Assembly (NCBI GenBank): GCA_025459175.1
Contig: JALORC010000004.1
Location: forward strand, 100,754-164,753
DNA length: 64,000 nucleotides
Direction of reading: 5' to 3'
Source: Planctomycetota bacterium
GTDB lineage: Bacteria > Planctomycetota > UBA1135 > UBA2386
Position numbers and translations under genes: made by a program. Positions 14,855-24,119 of the stretch are shown here, piece after piece; the stretch's first letter is position 1, and each line of letters starts with the position of its first letter. The notes beneath the pieces are model-generated. The model was not told the origin of the DNA. It saw nothing but the letters and a program-made list of their open reading frames with translations, and did no database searches.

Positions 14855-17626
14855 TCAGTCCGGCAGCACGACGGCCGCGCGCCGTTCCGCCGGCGTCACC
14901 TCGAGCCGCACGATCTTGCCGGCCCGGAACTCGCACTCGACCACCGTGCGCTGCGGTGCGTGCAGCCGGAACGACACGTCCCAGTCCTTCGGCCAGCACG
15001 GCAGCACGCGGATCGCGCCGTCGTCGCACTGCAGCAGCATGCGTTGCACGGTGTCGAGCAGGTTGCTGCCGTGGCACTGGTCCGGGCACCAGTCGAAGTT
15101 CGGGCCCCACATCGCCGGGAAGCGGTGCGCCGCGTGGCTGTTGGCGAGCCGCGCCAGCACGTTGTCCCGCGCCTCGTCGACAAGGCCCAGCAGGGCAGCG
15201 AGCTGGCCGTCCTGCGGCCAGCCGTGCCGATGGCGATCGTGGCGGGCCCGATACGTCGCGCGCGCGAGCTCGAGCTCGGGCTTGCCGAGGCCGTGCAGCC
15301 GGAACGGGAACACCGCGTAGAGCTCGGGGCTCTCGACGTTCTGGCGGCTCGGGTCGTACTTCGCCGCCGGCGCGAGGCGCCGTTCGCCGTTGACCGTGTG
15401 CACCGGCACCGGCGGCAGCCGCTGCTCGAGCTCGGCCCACTGCTGCAGCCGATCGGGCGGCATCAGCTGCGGCGCGAGCGTGCGCAACCGCTGCAGGCAC
15501 CAGTGCAGGCCGGCGACCGTCGGCAGATCGTCCTCGACGCCGTGCCAGTGGGTCTCCAGCGCCTGCGTCGGCGTGAGTCGCAGCCGGTCGCCGTCGCCGC
15601 GCGGATACGCGGTCGCGAACCACTGCAGCACCGGCACCGCGATCGGCAGCAGCTCGGCGCGCAGGAACGCGTCGTCGCGTTCTTGGTCGTAGCGATCGAG
15701 CAGCAGCGCCAGCAGTTCGAGCCCTTGGTTGCGGGTGTGTTCCCACCACGGACACAGCACCTTGCCGACCGGCTGGCCGTCGCGTTGCCAGCCGTAGTCG
15801 CCGTTCGCATGGGTGCCGAACGGCGTCATCGTCTCGGGCCAGTAGCCGCCCTCGGCGCTGTGCCACACCGAGGCCCGCGCCACCGCCGCCGCCAGCGTGC
15901 GGCGATAGAACGCGAACAGCGGCGCCTGCTGGTCGAAGTCACCCTGCGCCAGCATCGGGTAGTACGGCAGCCGCGTGTTCTGCCACCAGAAGCAGTCGCC
16001 CCAGCGGCGCCAGTCGGCATCGTGCGGCTGACCACCGGTCGGCTTCGGTTCGACGGTGAAGATCGAGCCGTTGAACTTGATCGGGAACTTGCCGCGGCCA
16101 CCGCAGGCCTGGATCCAGCGCTGCAGCACCAGCGCCTGCGTCAACCGCGACGGCGGCGGTGGGTCCGTGGCGCGACCTCCGGGATGACTGTCGGCGACCA
16201 GCTTGCCGTCGCACGACAGCGTGATGCGGCCCGTCATCGCGTCGAACGTCGCCCCGACCGTGTGCGTGGTGTCCGGCTGCAGCACGTCCTTCGCGACCAG
16301 TTGCCGATCGCCGACGATCAGCCGCAGCGCGCGGCCCGGGTGCGTGTCGAACAGGAAGCCGTCGCCGGTGCCGGCGGTGAGCTTGTCGACGATGCGACCG
16401 ATCGGGTGCGCGGCGTCCTGGCGCAGACGTGCTTCGATGCGGAAGCCGCGCGACAGCGGCAAGGCGCGCCATGCGTCGTCGACGACCGGCAGCGCCGTGC
16501 CGGGGGCATGCCGGATCAGTGGCACGACGGCCGGCAAGCTCGGTGCGGGCATCGCCGGCAGCGGTGCCGGGCTGCTCCAGAGCTGCAGTTCCTCGATCGA
16601 GCCTTGGAAGCGATTGCCGCCGTCGCTGTCGACGCCGATGCGCAGCGGGTGGTCGTTCTGCGGCACGGTGGCCGTCTGGTCGCCGTTGACGAACACGTAC
16701 GAGCGTTGCCAGAACGCACGCCACCACGCGGCCGTGCGCTGCTGCGCGGTCGCGGTGTCGGTCGCCGCCAGCAGCTCGCGCGCATGCGTGGTCCAGGCCT
16801 CCGGCGTGCTCGGCTGCAGGCACGGCGCGGCGATGCGCAGCGCGTGGCGCCCGCCCGGCGCCGTCGCGACGTCGAGCGCACCGGGCACCGGTGCGAACAG
16901 CAGCATGCGTTCGGCCGCCGACAGCAGCAGGCCGAAGGCGCGACCCTGCAGCACGTCGTCGACGGTCGCGGCCGGCAGGCCCTGCCGCGCCGCGGTGAAG
17001 CCGACCACCGAGCTGCGGTTGTGGTGCAACCAGCCCACGTGCGAACCGCCCTCGGCGCCGGCCACGTCGAGCGCGAGGTCCGCCGACTCGGTGACGGCGA
17101 CGTCGTCCGGCGCATCCTTCATGGTCCAGCTGGACGCGAGTTCCTCGCCGCGCAGCCGCTTCTCGTCGAGGCGCCACGAGCGCACCTGCGCCTGCAGCGT
17201 GTGCTGCCGGGTGCTGTCGCTGGTCACGTGGATCACGTCGCTGTCGCTGTCGACGAACAGCTGCAGCACGACCTTGTCGTCGCCGCTGCCGAGCGTGACC
17301 TGGATGCAGCCTTGTTCCAGCAGCAGGCGCTGTTCGAAGCCCGGACTGCTCGGCATCGGCGTCACCGCGAACGACAGCGCGCCGAGCTTCAGCAGCCGCG
17401 ACGCCTCCGAGAACGCGTCGGTGCGGGCGACGTAGCAGTGCAGTCGACCGTCGGGGGTGCACCAGACGTTGGCGCCGACCTCGCCGTTGCCGATCGGCAT
17501 CGAGCCGCTGGCATCGGCGCTCGGCGTGCGCCAGACGACGTCGTAGGCGGCCAGCTGCTGGGCGCGCCCGGACGCGGCGGCGAGCAGCAGCGCGGCGGGC
17601 AGGAACACCGGAGACCTGGACAGCAT
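14855..17626 (-). CDS. Secreted DUF5703-type glycoside hydrolase with inserted LamG-like domain
   Basis: The product has 923 residues with a signal peptide (LPAALLLAAASGRAQ). The N-terminal DUF5703/GH95-like part has VVWRTPSADASGSMPIGNGE, VGANVWCTPDG and RTDAFSEASRLLKLG. An alpha/alpha-barrel catalytic region resumes at about residue 540 with IQACGGRGKFPIKFNGSIF and WWQNTRLPYYPMLAQGDFD. Between them (about 315-535) lies a beta-sandwich of concanavalin/LamG type (GSIEELQLWSSPAP, HTVGATFDAMTGRITL). It interrupts the hydrolase just after FWQRSYVFVN. The substrate is unknown; GH95 relatives act on fucosylated or sulfated glycans. It is convergent with the SprT-like gene. Confidence 0.82.
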   Translation of the reverse strand: MLSRSPVFLPAALLLAAASGRAQQLAAYDVVWRTPSADASGSMPIGNGEVGANVWCTPDGRLHCYVARTDAFSEASRLLKLGALSFAVTPMPSSPGFEQRLLLEQGCIQVTLGSGDDKVVLQLFVDSDSDVIHVTSDSTRQHTLQAQVRSWRLDEKRLRGEELASSWTMKDAPDDVAVTESADLALDVAGAEGGSHVGWLHHNRSSVVGFTAARQGLPAATVDDVLQGRAFGLLLSAAERMLLFAPVPGALDVATAPGGRHALRIAAPCLQPSTPEAWTTHARELLAATDTATAQQRTAAWWRAFWQRSYVFVNGDQTATVPQNDHPLRIGVDSDGGNRFQGSIEELQLWSSPAPLPAMPAPSLPAVVPLIRHAPGTALPVVDDAWRALPLSRGFRIEARLRQDAAHPIGRIVDKLTAGTGDGFLFDTHPGRALRLIVGDRQLVAKDVLQPDTTHTVGATFDAMTGRITLSCDGKLVADSHPGGRATDPPPPSRLTQALVLQRWIQACGGRGKFPIKFNGSIFTVEPKPTGGQPHDADWRRWGDCFWWQNTRLPYYPMLAQGDFDQQAPLFAFYRRTLAAAVARASVWHSAEGGYWPETMTPFGTHANGDYGWQRDGQPVGKVLCPWWEHTRNQGLELLALLLDRYDQERDDAFLRAELLPIAVPVLQWFATAYPRGDGDRLRLTPTQALETHWHGVEDDLPTVAGLHWCLQRLRTLAPQLMPPDRLQQWAELEQRLPPVPVHTVNGERRLAPAAKYDPSRQNVESPELYAVFPFRLHGLGKPELELARATYRARHDRHRHGWPQDGQLAALLGLVDEARDNVLARLANSHAAHRFPAMWGPNFDWCPDQCHGSNLLDTVQRMLLQCDDGAIRVLPCWPKDWDVSFRLHAPQRTVVECEFRAGKIVRLEVTPAERRAAVVLPD

Positions 17627-17697
17627 CGCCGCAGGATACGGAATCGTCGCCCGGTTCGATGCGGCTGTCGGCGACTGCTATACCTCGCCACCTCTCC

Positions 17698-18795
17698 ATG
17701 TCGCCCCAGCACATCCCGGTCCTCGACGGCCTGCGCGCGTTCGCCGTCCTGTTGGTGCTGTGGTGCCACGTACCGGTGACCATCGCCGGCTATCCGGAAT
17801 GGCTGAAGGTCGGCGAATGGCTGCTGCGACCGGGCAACCTCGGGGTCGAGCTGTTCTTCGTGCTGAGCGGGTTCCTGATCACGCGGATCCTGCTCGCCGA
17901 ACGGGAACGCGGCACGCCGGTGCGCTGGTTCCTGCTGCGGCGGCTGCTGCGCATCTTCCCGATCTACTACCTGCTGCTGTTGGTGATGGCGGCGCAGCGG
18001 CCGGCGGCCGAGATCGGCTGGTGCGCGGCCTATCTGTTCAACATCGTGTCGATCGTGCAGCCGATGCCAGGGCCGCTCGAGCACACGTGGTCGTTGTGTG
18101 TCGAGGAGCACTTCTATCTGTTGTGGCCGCTGCTCGCGTCGTGGTTGCCCGCCCATCGCAGCAAGCAGGTGTTGCAGTGGGTCGTCATCCCGCTGGCGAT
18201 CGGCACCGCGATCGCGGCGATCGTGTGGTGGCCGCAGTACGCGCCGCGCACGATCGAGCGCTTCACGCCGTGCCGCTGCCTCGGGCTCGCCGCCGGCGCG
18301 CTGCTCGCGCACGCCGAGGCACGGGTGACCGGCGACCGACGGTTCTCGCTGTGGTTCACGCTGGCCGCGGCGGTGGTGCTGCTGGTGGGGCATCCGCACG
18401 TGTTGTTCCTGTTCGGGCCGTACTGGGCCGGCAGCACCACGGGCTGGTTCGCGCTCGATTGGGCGGTGCTGGCGTGGCGGCTGCACACGACGCTACTGTG
18501 CACGGTGGTGGTGATGTGGTGTCTGCGCGGTCACGGCAGCGGCTGGTCGGTGCGTTGGCTCGCGTGGGCGCCATTGCGCGGCATCGGCCGCATCAGCTAC
18601 GGGCTCTATCTGTACCACCTGCCGATCTACTACTGGCTGGCGCCGACGCCGACGCTGCCGGAGATCTGGCTCGCGGTCGGGGCGACGTTCGCGGCGGCGA
18701 TCGGGTCGTACTTCGTCGTCGAACGGCCGCTGCAGCGCTTCGGGGCGCGGTTCCGGGGGCGGCGGCCGGCGGCGCCGCGGCCGGAGGTCGCCTGA
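17698..18795 (+). CDS. Membrane O-acyltransferase (acyltransferase 3 family)
   Basis: The 365-residue protein starts at ATG 17698 (MSPQHIPVLDGLRAFAVLLV). This has the family's opening motif with the catalytic His in LVLWCHVP. Next comes NLGVELFFVLSGFLITRILL and RRLLRIFPIYYLLL. The WSLCVEEHFYLLWPLL motif is also intact. About ten membrane helices are predicted. These enzymes transfer acyl groups onto exported carbohydrates or lipids. The end is a basic Arg/Pro-rich tail. A start 39 bp earlier is possible but would put a short charged leader before the motif. Confidence 0.9.
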   Translation: MSPQHIPVLDGLRAFAVLLVLWCHVPVTIAGYPEWLKVGEWLLRPGNLGVELFFVLSGFLITRILLAERERGTPVRWFLLRRLLRIFPIYYLLLLVMAAQRPAAEIGWCAAYLFNIVSIVQPMPGPLEHTWSLCVEEHFYLLWPLLASWLPAHRSKQVLQWVVIPLAIGTAIAAIVWWPQYAPRTIERFTPCRCLGLAAGALLAHAEARVTGDRRFSLWFTLAAAVVLLVGHPHVLFLFGPYWAGSTTGWFALDWAVLAWRLHTTLLCTVVVMWCLRGHGSGWSVRWLAWAPLRGIGRISYGLYLYHLPIYYWLAPTPTLPEIWLAVGATFAAAIGSYFVVERPLQRFGARFRGRRPAAPRPEVA

Positions 18796-18916
18796 CCCTG
18801 GCGGCGGCGGGTGGCGGATCTACCGCGTCGCCGACGCCTGCGCGTGGCGCTGGTCACGGCCACTGGCCATCCCTATCCTCGGACGGATTCCGCATTGCGG
18901 ATCAAAAGGAGAAGAC

Positions 18917-19921
18917 GTGCCGAACATGCTGACCAGCAAGTTGCAATCTGCCAAGGACGCCGCCGTCGACCTGTTCCTCGGTACGGGGAAGGCCTTCGAA
19001 GGCCTGACCGCGCTCGCGGCATCGACACGACCGACGCACAATGTCGTCGGCGTCGGCGTGGGACCGAAAGAAACGGATGGACAGGTTTCGGTAGGCAAGT
19101 GCATCCGCTTCTATGTCGAGCGCAAGGTGGCTGAGGCGTCGATTCCCAGGGAGTTCATCATTCCCAGGACGATTCGAGGCGTCCCGACCGACGTCATCGA
19201 GACCGGCCGCTTCCACGCGCTCGCGCTGCCGATCGCCCGCACGCGCATGCGGCCTGCCAAGGGCGGCTGCTCGGTCGGGTTCCGGTTCACCGGTGCGAAG
19301 GCCGGCTACGTCATGGCCGGCACGATGGGCACGTTGGTGACCAATGCAGCGGGCAAACGCTTCATCCTGAGCAACAACCACGTCATCGCCAACGAGAACG
19401 CGTTGCCACTCGGCAGTCCGATCTTCCAGCCCGGATTTCTCGACAACGGCGATCCGGCGACCGACCAGATCGCAAAGCTGAGCAAGTTCGTGAAGATCAA
19501 GGCTTCACCGGCATGGAACCGCGTCGATGCGGCGATCGCGGAGCTGCTGCAGCCGAGTCTCGCGGTGCGCAACATCTTGCCGTCCGTGGGAGCCTTGAAG
19601 AGCACGGCTCCGATCCCTGCCGCGATCGGCATGAAGGTCCACAAGCACGGTCGCACCACGGGCTATCGACGCGGTACGGTCGTCGACATCGCCGCGGACG
19701 TGAACATCACGTTCGACTTCGGCACCGCGCGGTTCGCCGACCAGATCGTGATCGTCGGCCAGGCCGGCCAGTCCTTCTCCGATTCGGGCGACTCCGGTTC
19801 CTTGATCGTGACCCGGCCAGGCGGCCGTGCGACGGGACTCCTGTTCGCCGGCTCGGCCTCGCACACGATCGCCAATCACATCGCCGACGTGTTGAGCGCG
19901 CTCAAGGTCTCGCTGCTATGA
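18917..19921 (+). CDS. Trypsin-like serine protease with N-terminal partner-like domain
   Basis: The product has 334 residues. AAAAGGAG lies 5 bp before GTG 18917 and decides this start over ATG 18926. There is no signal peptide. The catalytic triad is visible: His in FILSNNHVIANEN (about 154), Asp in WNRVDAAIAEL (about 204) and Ser in SDSGDSGSLIVTR (about 293). Ahead of it (about 30-100) is a small alpha/beta domain with HNVVGVGVGPKETDGQVSVG, CIRFYVERK and TIRGVPTDVIETG. A related module may form the next protein. This is the cytoplasmic Nal1/trypsin-like type seen in some conflict and regulatory loci. The stop overlaps the next start. The strong SD is unusual here. Confidence 0.82.
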   Translation: MPNMLTSKLQSAKDAAVDLFLGTGKAFEGLTALAASTRPTHNVVGVGVGPKETDGQVSVGKCIRFYVERKVAEASIPREFIIPRTIRGVPTDVIETGRFHALALPIARTRMRPAKGGCSVGFRFTGAKAGYVMAGTMGTLVTNAAGKRFILSNNHVIANENALPLGSPIFQPGFLDNGDPATDQIAKLSKFVKIKASPAWNRVDAAIAELLQPSLAVRNILPSVGALKSTAPIPAAIGMKVHKHGRTTGYRRGTVVDIAADVNITFDFGTARFADQIVIVGQAGQSFSDSGDSGSLIVTRPGGRATGLLFAGSASHTIANHIADVLSALKVSLL

Positions 19922-20187
19922 TGCAGGCCCCCGTCCAGCACCTCGCGCCTGCCCTCCGTCCGACGATGCCCCGCGTCCCTGATGTCGCCACCCTCAAGCG
20001 CCGGCTGTCGCCGCGCCTCCTCGACATCGATGGCGTCAGCGGAATGGGGCTGCCGAGAGGCAAGCTGACTGTGTATCTGGCCGTGGACAGCGAGTCGGTC
20101 CGTCGCCGGGTGCAGGAACTGATCGCCAAGCTGGCGCCCGGCACCCGGCCGGTGTTCGAGGTCACGGGACCGCTCCGCTCCCAGTGA
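19918..20187 (+). CDS. Small protein paired with the trypsin-like protease
   Basis: The product has 89 residues and its ATG overlaps the protease stop, so the two are translationally coupled. After a Pro-rich N-terminus, residues about 30-85 (LLDIDGVSGMGLPRGKLTVY, then DSESVRRRVQELIAKL and FEVTGPL) have strand-helix-strand order. The DGVSGMGLPRGKLTVYL segment resembles VVGVGVG...CIRFYV in the protease's own N-terminal domain. It may therefore be a free copy of that domain, acting as inhibitor, chaperone or substrate adaptor. That role is inference. The family is not named. Confidence 0.75.
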   Translation: MMQAPVQHLAPALRPTMPRVPDVATLKRRLSPRLLDIDGVSGMGLPRGKLTVYLAVDSESVRRRVQELIAKLAPGTRPVFEVTGPLRSQ

Positions 20188-20230
20188 GTCGTGTAGCGAC
20201 CTCTGCCTGCCCTATGCTGCGCCGCCCACC

Positions 20231-21109
20231 GTGAGCCGACACCGCGACCTGTTCGAAGAGATCGTGCGCCTGCGCCAGGAAGGCATCCCCGCCGCCCTGG
20301 CCACCATCGTCGGCACGCGTGGCTCGACGCCGGGCCGCACCTCGATGCGCCTGCTGGTGCTCGGCGACGGCACGTTCCTCGGCACCGTCGGCGGCGGTTG
20401 TCTCGAGGCCGAGGTCTACGACACCGCCCTCCAGGTCCTCGCCGACGAGCAGCCGCGCTCGCTGCAGTTCCGACTGACGGAACAGGACTCGCCCGATTCG
20501 GGCCTCATGTGCGGCGGCGAGGTGACGATCTTCGTGGAACCACTGACGACTCCTTCGGTGTGGATCTTCGGCGCCGGCCACGTCAGCAAGGCGCTGTGCC
20601 AGATGGCGGCGCTGGCCGGTTTCCGGGTCACGATCGCCGACGATCGCTCCACCTATGCGACCGCCGAGCGCTTCCCCGAGGCGAGCGAGGTCATCGCGAT
20701 GCCGTACGCGGAGGCGGTCGCGAAGATGGCGATCCGCCAGAACAGCTACGGCATCGTCGTCACGCGCGGCCACAAGGAGGACGGCCACGTGCTCGAACTG
20801 CTGGGCCGGCGCTTCGCGCGCGGCGAGCGGCTGAAGTTCCTCGGCATGATCGGCAGCAAGACCAAGCAGGCGCTGCTGTGGAAGCACCTGCGCGAGGCGG
20901 GCATCGGCGACGACTTCCTGGCGACGGTGCGGACGCCGATGGGTGCGTATCTCGGCGGCAAGACGCACGAGGAGATCGCCGTGTCGGTGGTCGCCGAACT
21001 GATCGCGGTGCGGCGGCTCGGGCAGGATCTGTCGGCGTCGTGGGCGGGCCGCAAGAAGGAGAAGGGGCGCGTCGACGGCGTGCGCGACCTGCCGGCCGAC
21101 GAGGCGTGA
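20231..21109 (+). CDS. XdhC/CoxI family protein
   Basis: The product has 292 residues from GTG 20231. The N-terminal XdhC_CoxI domain shows AALATIVGTRGSTPGRTSMR, GTFLGTVGGGCLE and SGLMCGGEVTIFVEPL. The C-terminal Rossmann domain has VWIFGAGHVSKALCQMAALA and YGIVVTRGHKEDGHVL then LGMIGSKTK. XdhC proteins bind molybdenum cofactor and aid its sulfuration and insertion into xanthine dehydrogenase-type enzymes. No such oxidase subunit is encoded nearby, so the client lies elsewhere. The end is Lys/Arg-rich. Confidence 0.9.
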   Translation: MSRHRDLFEEIVRLRQEGIPAALATIVGTRGSTPGRTSMRLLVLGDGTFLGTVGGGCLEAEVYDTALQVLADEQPRSLQFRLTEQDSPDSGLMCGGEVTIFVEPLTTPSVWIFGAGHVSKALCQMAALAGFRVTIADDRSTYATAERFPEASEVIAMPYAEAVAKMAIRQNSYGIVVTRGHKEDGHVLELLGRRFARGERLKFLGMIGSKTKQALLWKHLREAGIGDDFLATVRTPMGAYLGGKTHEEIAVSVVAELIAVRRLGQDLSASWAGRKKEKGRVDGVRDLPADEA

Positions 21110-21128
21110 TGCCATAGCTTTGCGCACC

Positions 21129-22661
21129 ATGGCTTCAGCCCGGCAGGAGCGGCGGTTGCATGTGCTAGTGTGGGGCACGGCAGCGACCATCGCCGCGGCG
21201 CTCGTGTTCCTGGTGACCTGGCTCGCGACGGATGCAGCGCTGCACCGGCCTGGTGGGGTTCGAGATGCCGACACGGCGGTGGCTCGAACGATTGCGCGGG
21301 AGCCGGGGGGCGACCGAACGTCCGCGCGCAGCCTGCCGGTCGACGGGGCCGCGGTGGATGCCACCGAGGTGCCTGGCGCGGCGGACGAGAACTGGATCGT
21401 CGAGGTCCAGGACACGGCGGGCCGCCCGGTGGACCGGGCCGTCGTCACCGTTGCCGACGCGCGCGGCAGCAGCCTGGCCCGCGACCCGGTGTCCGGCGAG
21501 GGGCTCCTGTTGCTGACCCGCGGCGTGCATCCCGCCGCCGGCTGCACGATGACTGCGTCGGTGCCTGGGCGCAGCCTCCGGCAGCCCTTCGTGCCTTCAT
21601 CGCGGCCGTTCCGGGCGGTCTTGAACGTCGGCGACATGGGCACGCTGCGGATCATGTGCGAAGGCAGCGGGGCCGATCTCGAGGTCGGCGAGGCGCAGGA
21701 CGGCGGTGTGCTCGACCCGTTCGAGGTGGGTGACGGGAACGGATCGGTCGAGGTCCGCGTCGCGGCCGGCGGCGTGCCATACGTCGTCAAAGCGCGCACA
21801 CCGTGCTTCGTGGTCAGCGAACGGGTCGTCGGCCCGCGGGCGCAGGGCGAGGTCGTCGACGTCCGGCTCGACCTGCGTTCCTGCCTCGTGACCGGGCGTC
21901 TGCTCGGCGGCGATATCCTCGACCTACCGATCCATGCGCAGTGGTTCGCTGCGGGGGTGGCACACGGGTTCCGGGTGGCGGTCGGTGAGCGCGGTGAGTT
22001 CGCACTGGAACTGCCGCGCGGCCGGCCGATGCAGCTGACGTTCACGCGGGACGTCGAGTTCGCGTCGTGCGACCTGCCGGCGCTCCATGCCGACCATCAC
22101 GAAGTCGGCGGCGTCGTGTTCCTGCCACGTCCGCGGCTCGGCGTGCTCGAGCTGCGCGATCCCGATGGCAAGCTGTGGCTGGCCGCGCCGCAGATCGTTC
22201 GGGTGCTGATGGAGGACGGCAGTCAGGGGCCCGACAGCTGGATCCGCTTCATCGGTTCCGCACGGCTCGGCATCGAGGTGCTGGGCGCGCCGGGAGTCGC
22301 GTCGGTGGTCGTCGCCCCCAGCGCGCCGGAGTGCTTCTGCGAGCCGGCGTTCCTCACGATCCATGGTGGCGGGGCCTTTCGCGCCCAGTTCATGACTGGT
22401 TGCCGTGTGATCGTCCGTCTCGTGGAGCCCGGGGCGACCGGCTTGCGCAGGCTCCGCCTGCAGAACACGGCGACGAAGCAGGTCCATCCGGCGGGCGGCC
22501 GCCTGATCGACGCGGGCACCGGCACGCAGGAGTACACGTTCGACGACGTGCGCCCAGGCCACTGCGAGGTCACCGCCGAGGACGTGGAACTGGTCGGCGG
22601 GAAGCTGGTGGTCGGGCCGAGCCGCGAGCAGCAGTTCGAGGTCGCGATCCGCCCGCGATGA
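21129..22661 (+). CDS. Membrane-anchored protein with regulatory-like beta domains
   Basis: The product has 510 residues starting at ATG 21129. One membrane helix (LVWGTAATIAAALVFLVTWL) follows a short basic N-terminus. It is followed by a low-complexity spacer and a chain of beta-sandwich segments: ENWIVEVQDTAGRPVDRAVV, LGVLELRDPDGKLW and FDDVRPGHCEVTAEDVEL. These resemble the carboxypeptidase regulatory-like or Cna-B folds common in Planctomycetota anchored proteins. No catalytic motif is seen. It may resemble the extracytoplasmic part of the sigma factor at the window start. Function is unknown. Confidence 0.75.
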   Translation: MASARQERRLHVLVWGTAATIAAALVFLVTWLATDAALHRPGGVRDADTAVARTIAREPGGDRTSARSLPVDGAAVDATEVPGAADENWIVEVQDTAGRPVDRAVVTVADARGSSLARDPVSGEGLLLLTRGVHPAAGCTMTASVPGRSLRQPFVPSSRPFRAVLNVGDMGTLRIMCEGSGADLEVGEAQDGGVLDPFEVGDGNGSVEVRVAAGGVPYVVKARTPCFVVSERVVGPRAQGEVVDVRLDLRSCLVTGRLLGGDILDLPIHAQWFAAGVAHGFRVAVGERGEFALELPRGRPMQLTFTRDVEFASCDLPALHADHHEVGGVVFLPRPRLGVLELRDPDGKLWLAAPQIVRVLMEDGSQGPDSWIRFIGSARLGIEVLGAPGVASVVVAPSAPECFCEPAFLTIHGGGAFRAQFMTGCRVIVRLVEPGATGLRRLRLQNTATKQVHPAGGRLIDAGTGTQEYTFDDVRPGHCEVTAEDVELVGGKLVVGPSREQQFEVAIRPR

Positions 22662-22666
22662 ACGTG

Positions 22667-22680
22667 GGCCGCCGGCGGCC
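22667..22680. terminator. Possible bidirectional terminator between convergent genes
   Basis: GGCCGCCGGCGGCC is a perfect 14-bp palindrome in the 27-bp gap between the two convergent genes. It could fold as a short hairpin in either transcript. No T-run is present. Confidence 0.35.
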
Positions 22681-22688
22681 GCGCCGCG

Positions 22689-24026
22689 TCAGAACCCGGC
22701 GGTCAGCTTGCCGCGCTGCGTCGTCATGATCAGGCACGGCAGTGCCGGGTCGACCAGGAACGCCTGCACGTCGATCGCGACGCCGTTCAGCAGCGGCGAC
22801 GGCGCGATCGGCAGCGACCAGTTGCGCTCCGAGGTCGTGCCCGGCACGAACTGCAGGCCGGTTTCGACGCCGAACAGGCCGATGATGCAGCCGCAGGTCC
22901 ACGGGATCGTGGTCGACGTCGACAGCTCGTAGGCGCCGACGCACAGGGTGCTCGGCAGCGCGCCGGTGGCGCGCAGCTGGAAGTTCTGGCCGATGTGGGG
23001 CAGGCTGCGCCGGAACGCGCCCAGCTCGAGCGGGGTGTTGCCGTTGAAGCAGGTCGCGTCGTGCGTCAGCTGGAAGTCCGCGAGGCTCGGCGTGAAGGCC
23101 CAGGTGATGAGCCCCGCCGCGGTGTTGACGAGCGCCTGCAGGCCGCCGCCGGGCAACGGCACGTAGCTGACGGCCGGCAGGTTCCAGCTGCCCGGACCAC
23201 CGGTGGCCGGCGTGCGGCGCCACTCGTAGTTGTTCCACTCCCAGGTCTCGCCGTTCTGGTGCAACAGCACGGTGACGTCGCGCTTGTGGTCGTAGACCAT
23301 GCGGCAGTCCGCTGCCGGCGGCGGGCCGCTGCCCTGATATTGCGTCCACGTGGTGCCGCGGAAGATCCATGTGTCACCCAGCGTGGTCGCTGCCTGCCCG
23401 CCGAACAGCACGGCGCTCTGTTCGGGGCCGCCCGCCAGCGCCATGCCCGTGCGTGGGATCAGGCCGGAAGGCGTGGCCTGCGGACCCATCAGCATCACGC
23501 CGCCATCCGCCCACAAGTAGGTGTCGTTGCGCACGCCGGTGGCATCCGTGCCGCCGAACAGCAGCATCAGGTTGCTGCTGCCGAGCTGTGCCGCCACGGC
23601 GCGGTAGCGAGGGGAAGGCGCCGACAGCGTGCTCATCGGCGTCCAGTCCTGGGTGGTGCGCTCGAAGCGCCACACCTGGTTGACCAGGCCGAGCGTGCCA
23701 TCGAGGCCGCCGAACAGGTAGACGCGGTTGCCGTTCGAGCAGATCGTCGCGGAGATGCGCGGGCTGATCGCCGACGGCAGCGAGAGCCAGCCGGTGGCGG
23801 TGGACAGCAGGGTTCGGCCCTGGCTCTCGTCGAAGCCGACCAGGCCGATGCTGTCGCGCGCGAGCAACTGGTTCTCCGTCCCGAACGACACCGACGGTTG
23901 CGGCGTGCCGACCGTGGCCCAGGTCTGCGCAACGGCCGGTGTCAGCAGCGTTGCTGTCAGTGCCAGCGGTGCCAGTGAGCGCCAGATTCGGACCCCTTCG
24001 AAGCAGCAGTGTTCGGCCATCGCCAC
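22689..24026 (-). CDS. Secreted Kelch-repeat protein
   Basis: The product has 445 residues with a signal peptide (SLAPLALTATLLTPAVAQ). Kelch-like repeats are visible as NRVYLFGGLDGTLGLVNQVW, LMLLFGGTDATGVRNDTYLW and SAVLFGGQAATTLGDTWIF. Each has the double Gly and spaced aromatic residues of a Kelch blade, so a beta-propeller is expected. The last 115 residues (ATCFNGNTPLELGAFRRSLP to LIMTTQRGKLTAGF) form a distinct beta domain with two Cys (CGCIIGLFG) like the tails of several secreted proteins here. It is convergent with the anchored protein and divergent from the hydroxylase-glyoxalase gene. Confidence 0.85.
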   Translation of the reverse strand: MAMAEHCCFEGVRIWRSLAPLALTATLLTPAVAQTWATVGTPQPSVSFGTENQLLARDSIGLVGFDESQGRTLLSTATGWLSLPSAISPRISATICSNGNRVYLFGGLDGTLGLVNQVWRFERTTQDWTPMSTLSAPSPRYRAVAAQLGSSNLMLLFGGTDATGVRNDTYLWADGGVMLMGPQATPSGLIPRTGMALAGGPEQSAVLFGGQAATTLGDTWIFRGTTWTQYQGSGPPPAADCRMVYDHKRDVTVLLHQNGETWEWNNYEWRRTPATGGPGSWNLPAVSYVPLPGGGLQALVNTAAGLITWAFTPSLADFQLTHDATCFNGNTPLELGAFRRSLPHIGQNFQLRATGALPSTLCVGAYELSTSTTIPWTCGCIIGLFGVETGLQFVPGTTSERNWSLPIAPSPLLNGVAIDVQAFLVDPALPCLIMTTQRGKLTAGF

Positions 24027-24119
24027 ATCCTACCGAGCGGGGGGATGCTCGGGGGGCTGGTGTCGGGGTGACGGACGGTTGCGGCGCGGCCGCCGCGGCC
24101 ACATCCTGCGCCTTCGCCG

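Noticed and set aside
20162..22045. A 627-codon minus-strand frame across XdhC and the next gene
   Set aside because: It crosses two well-supported plus-strand genes and has low-information sequence.
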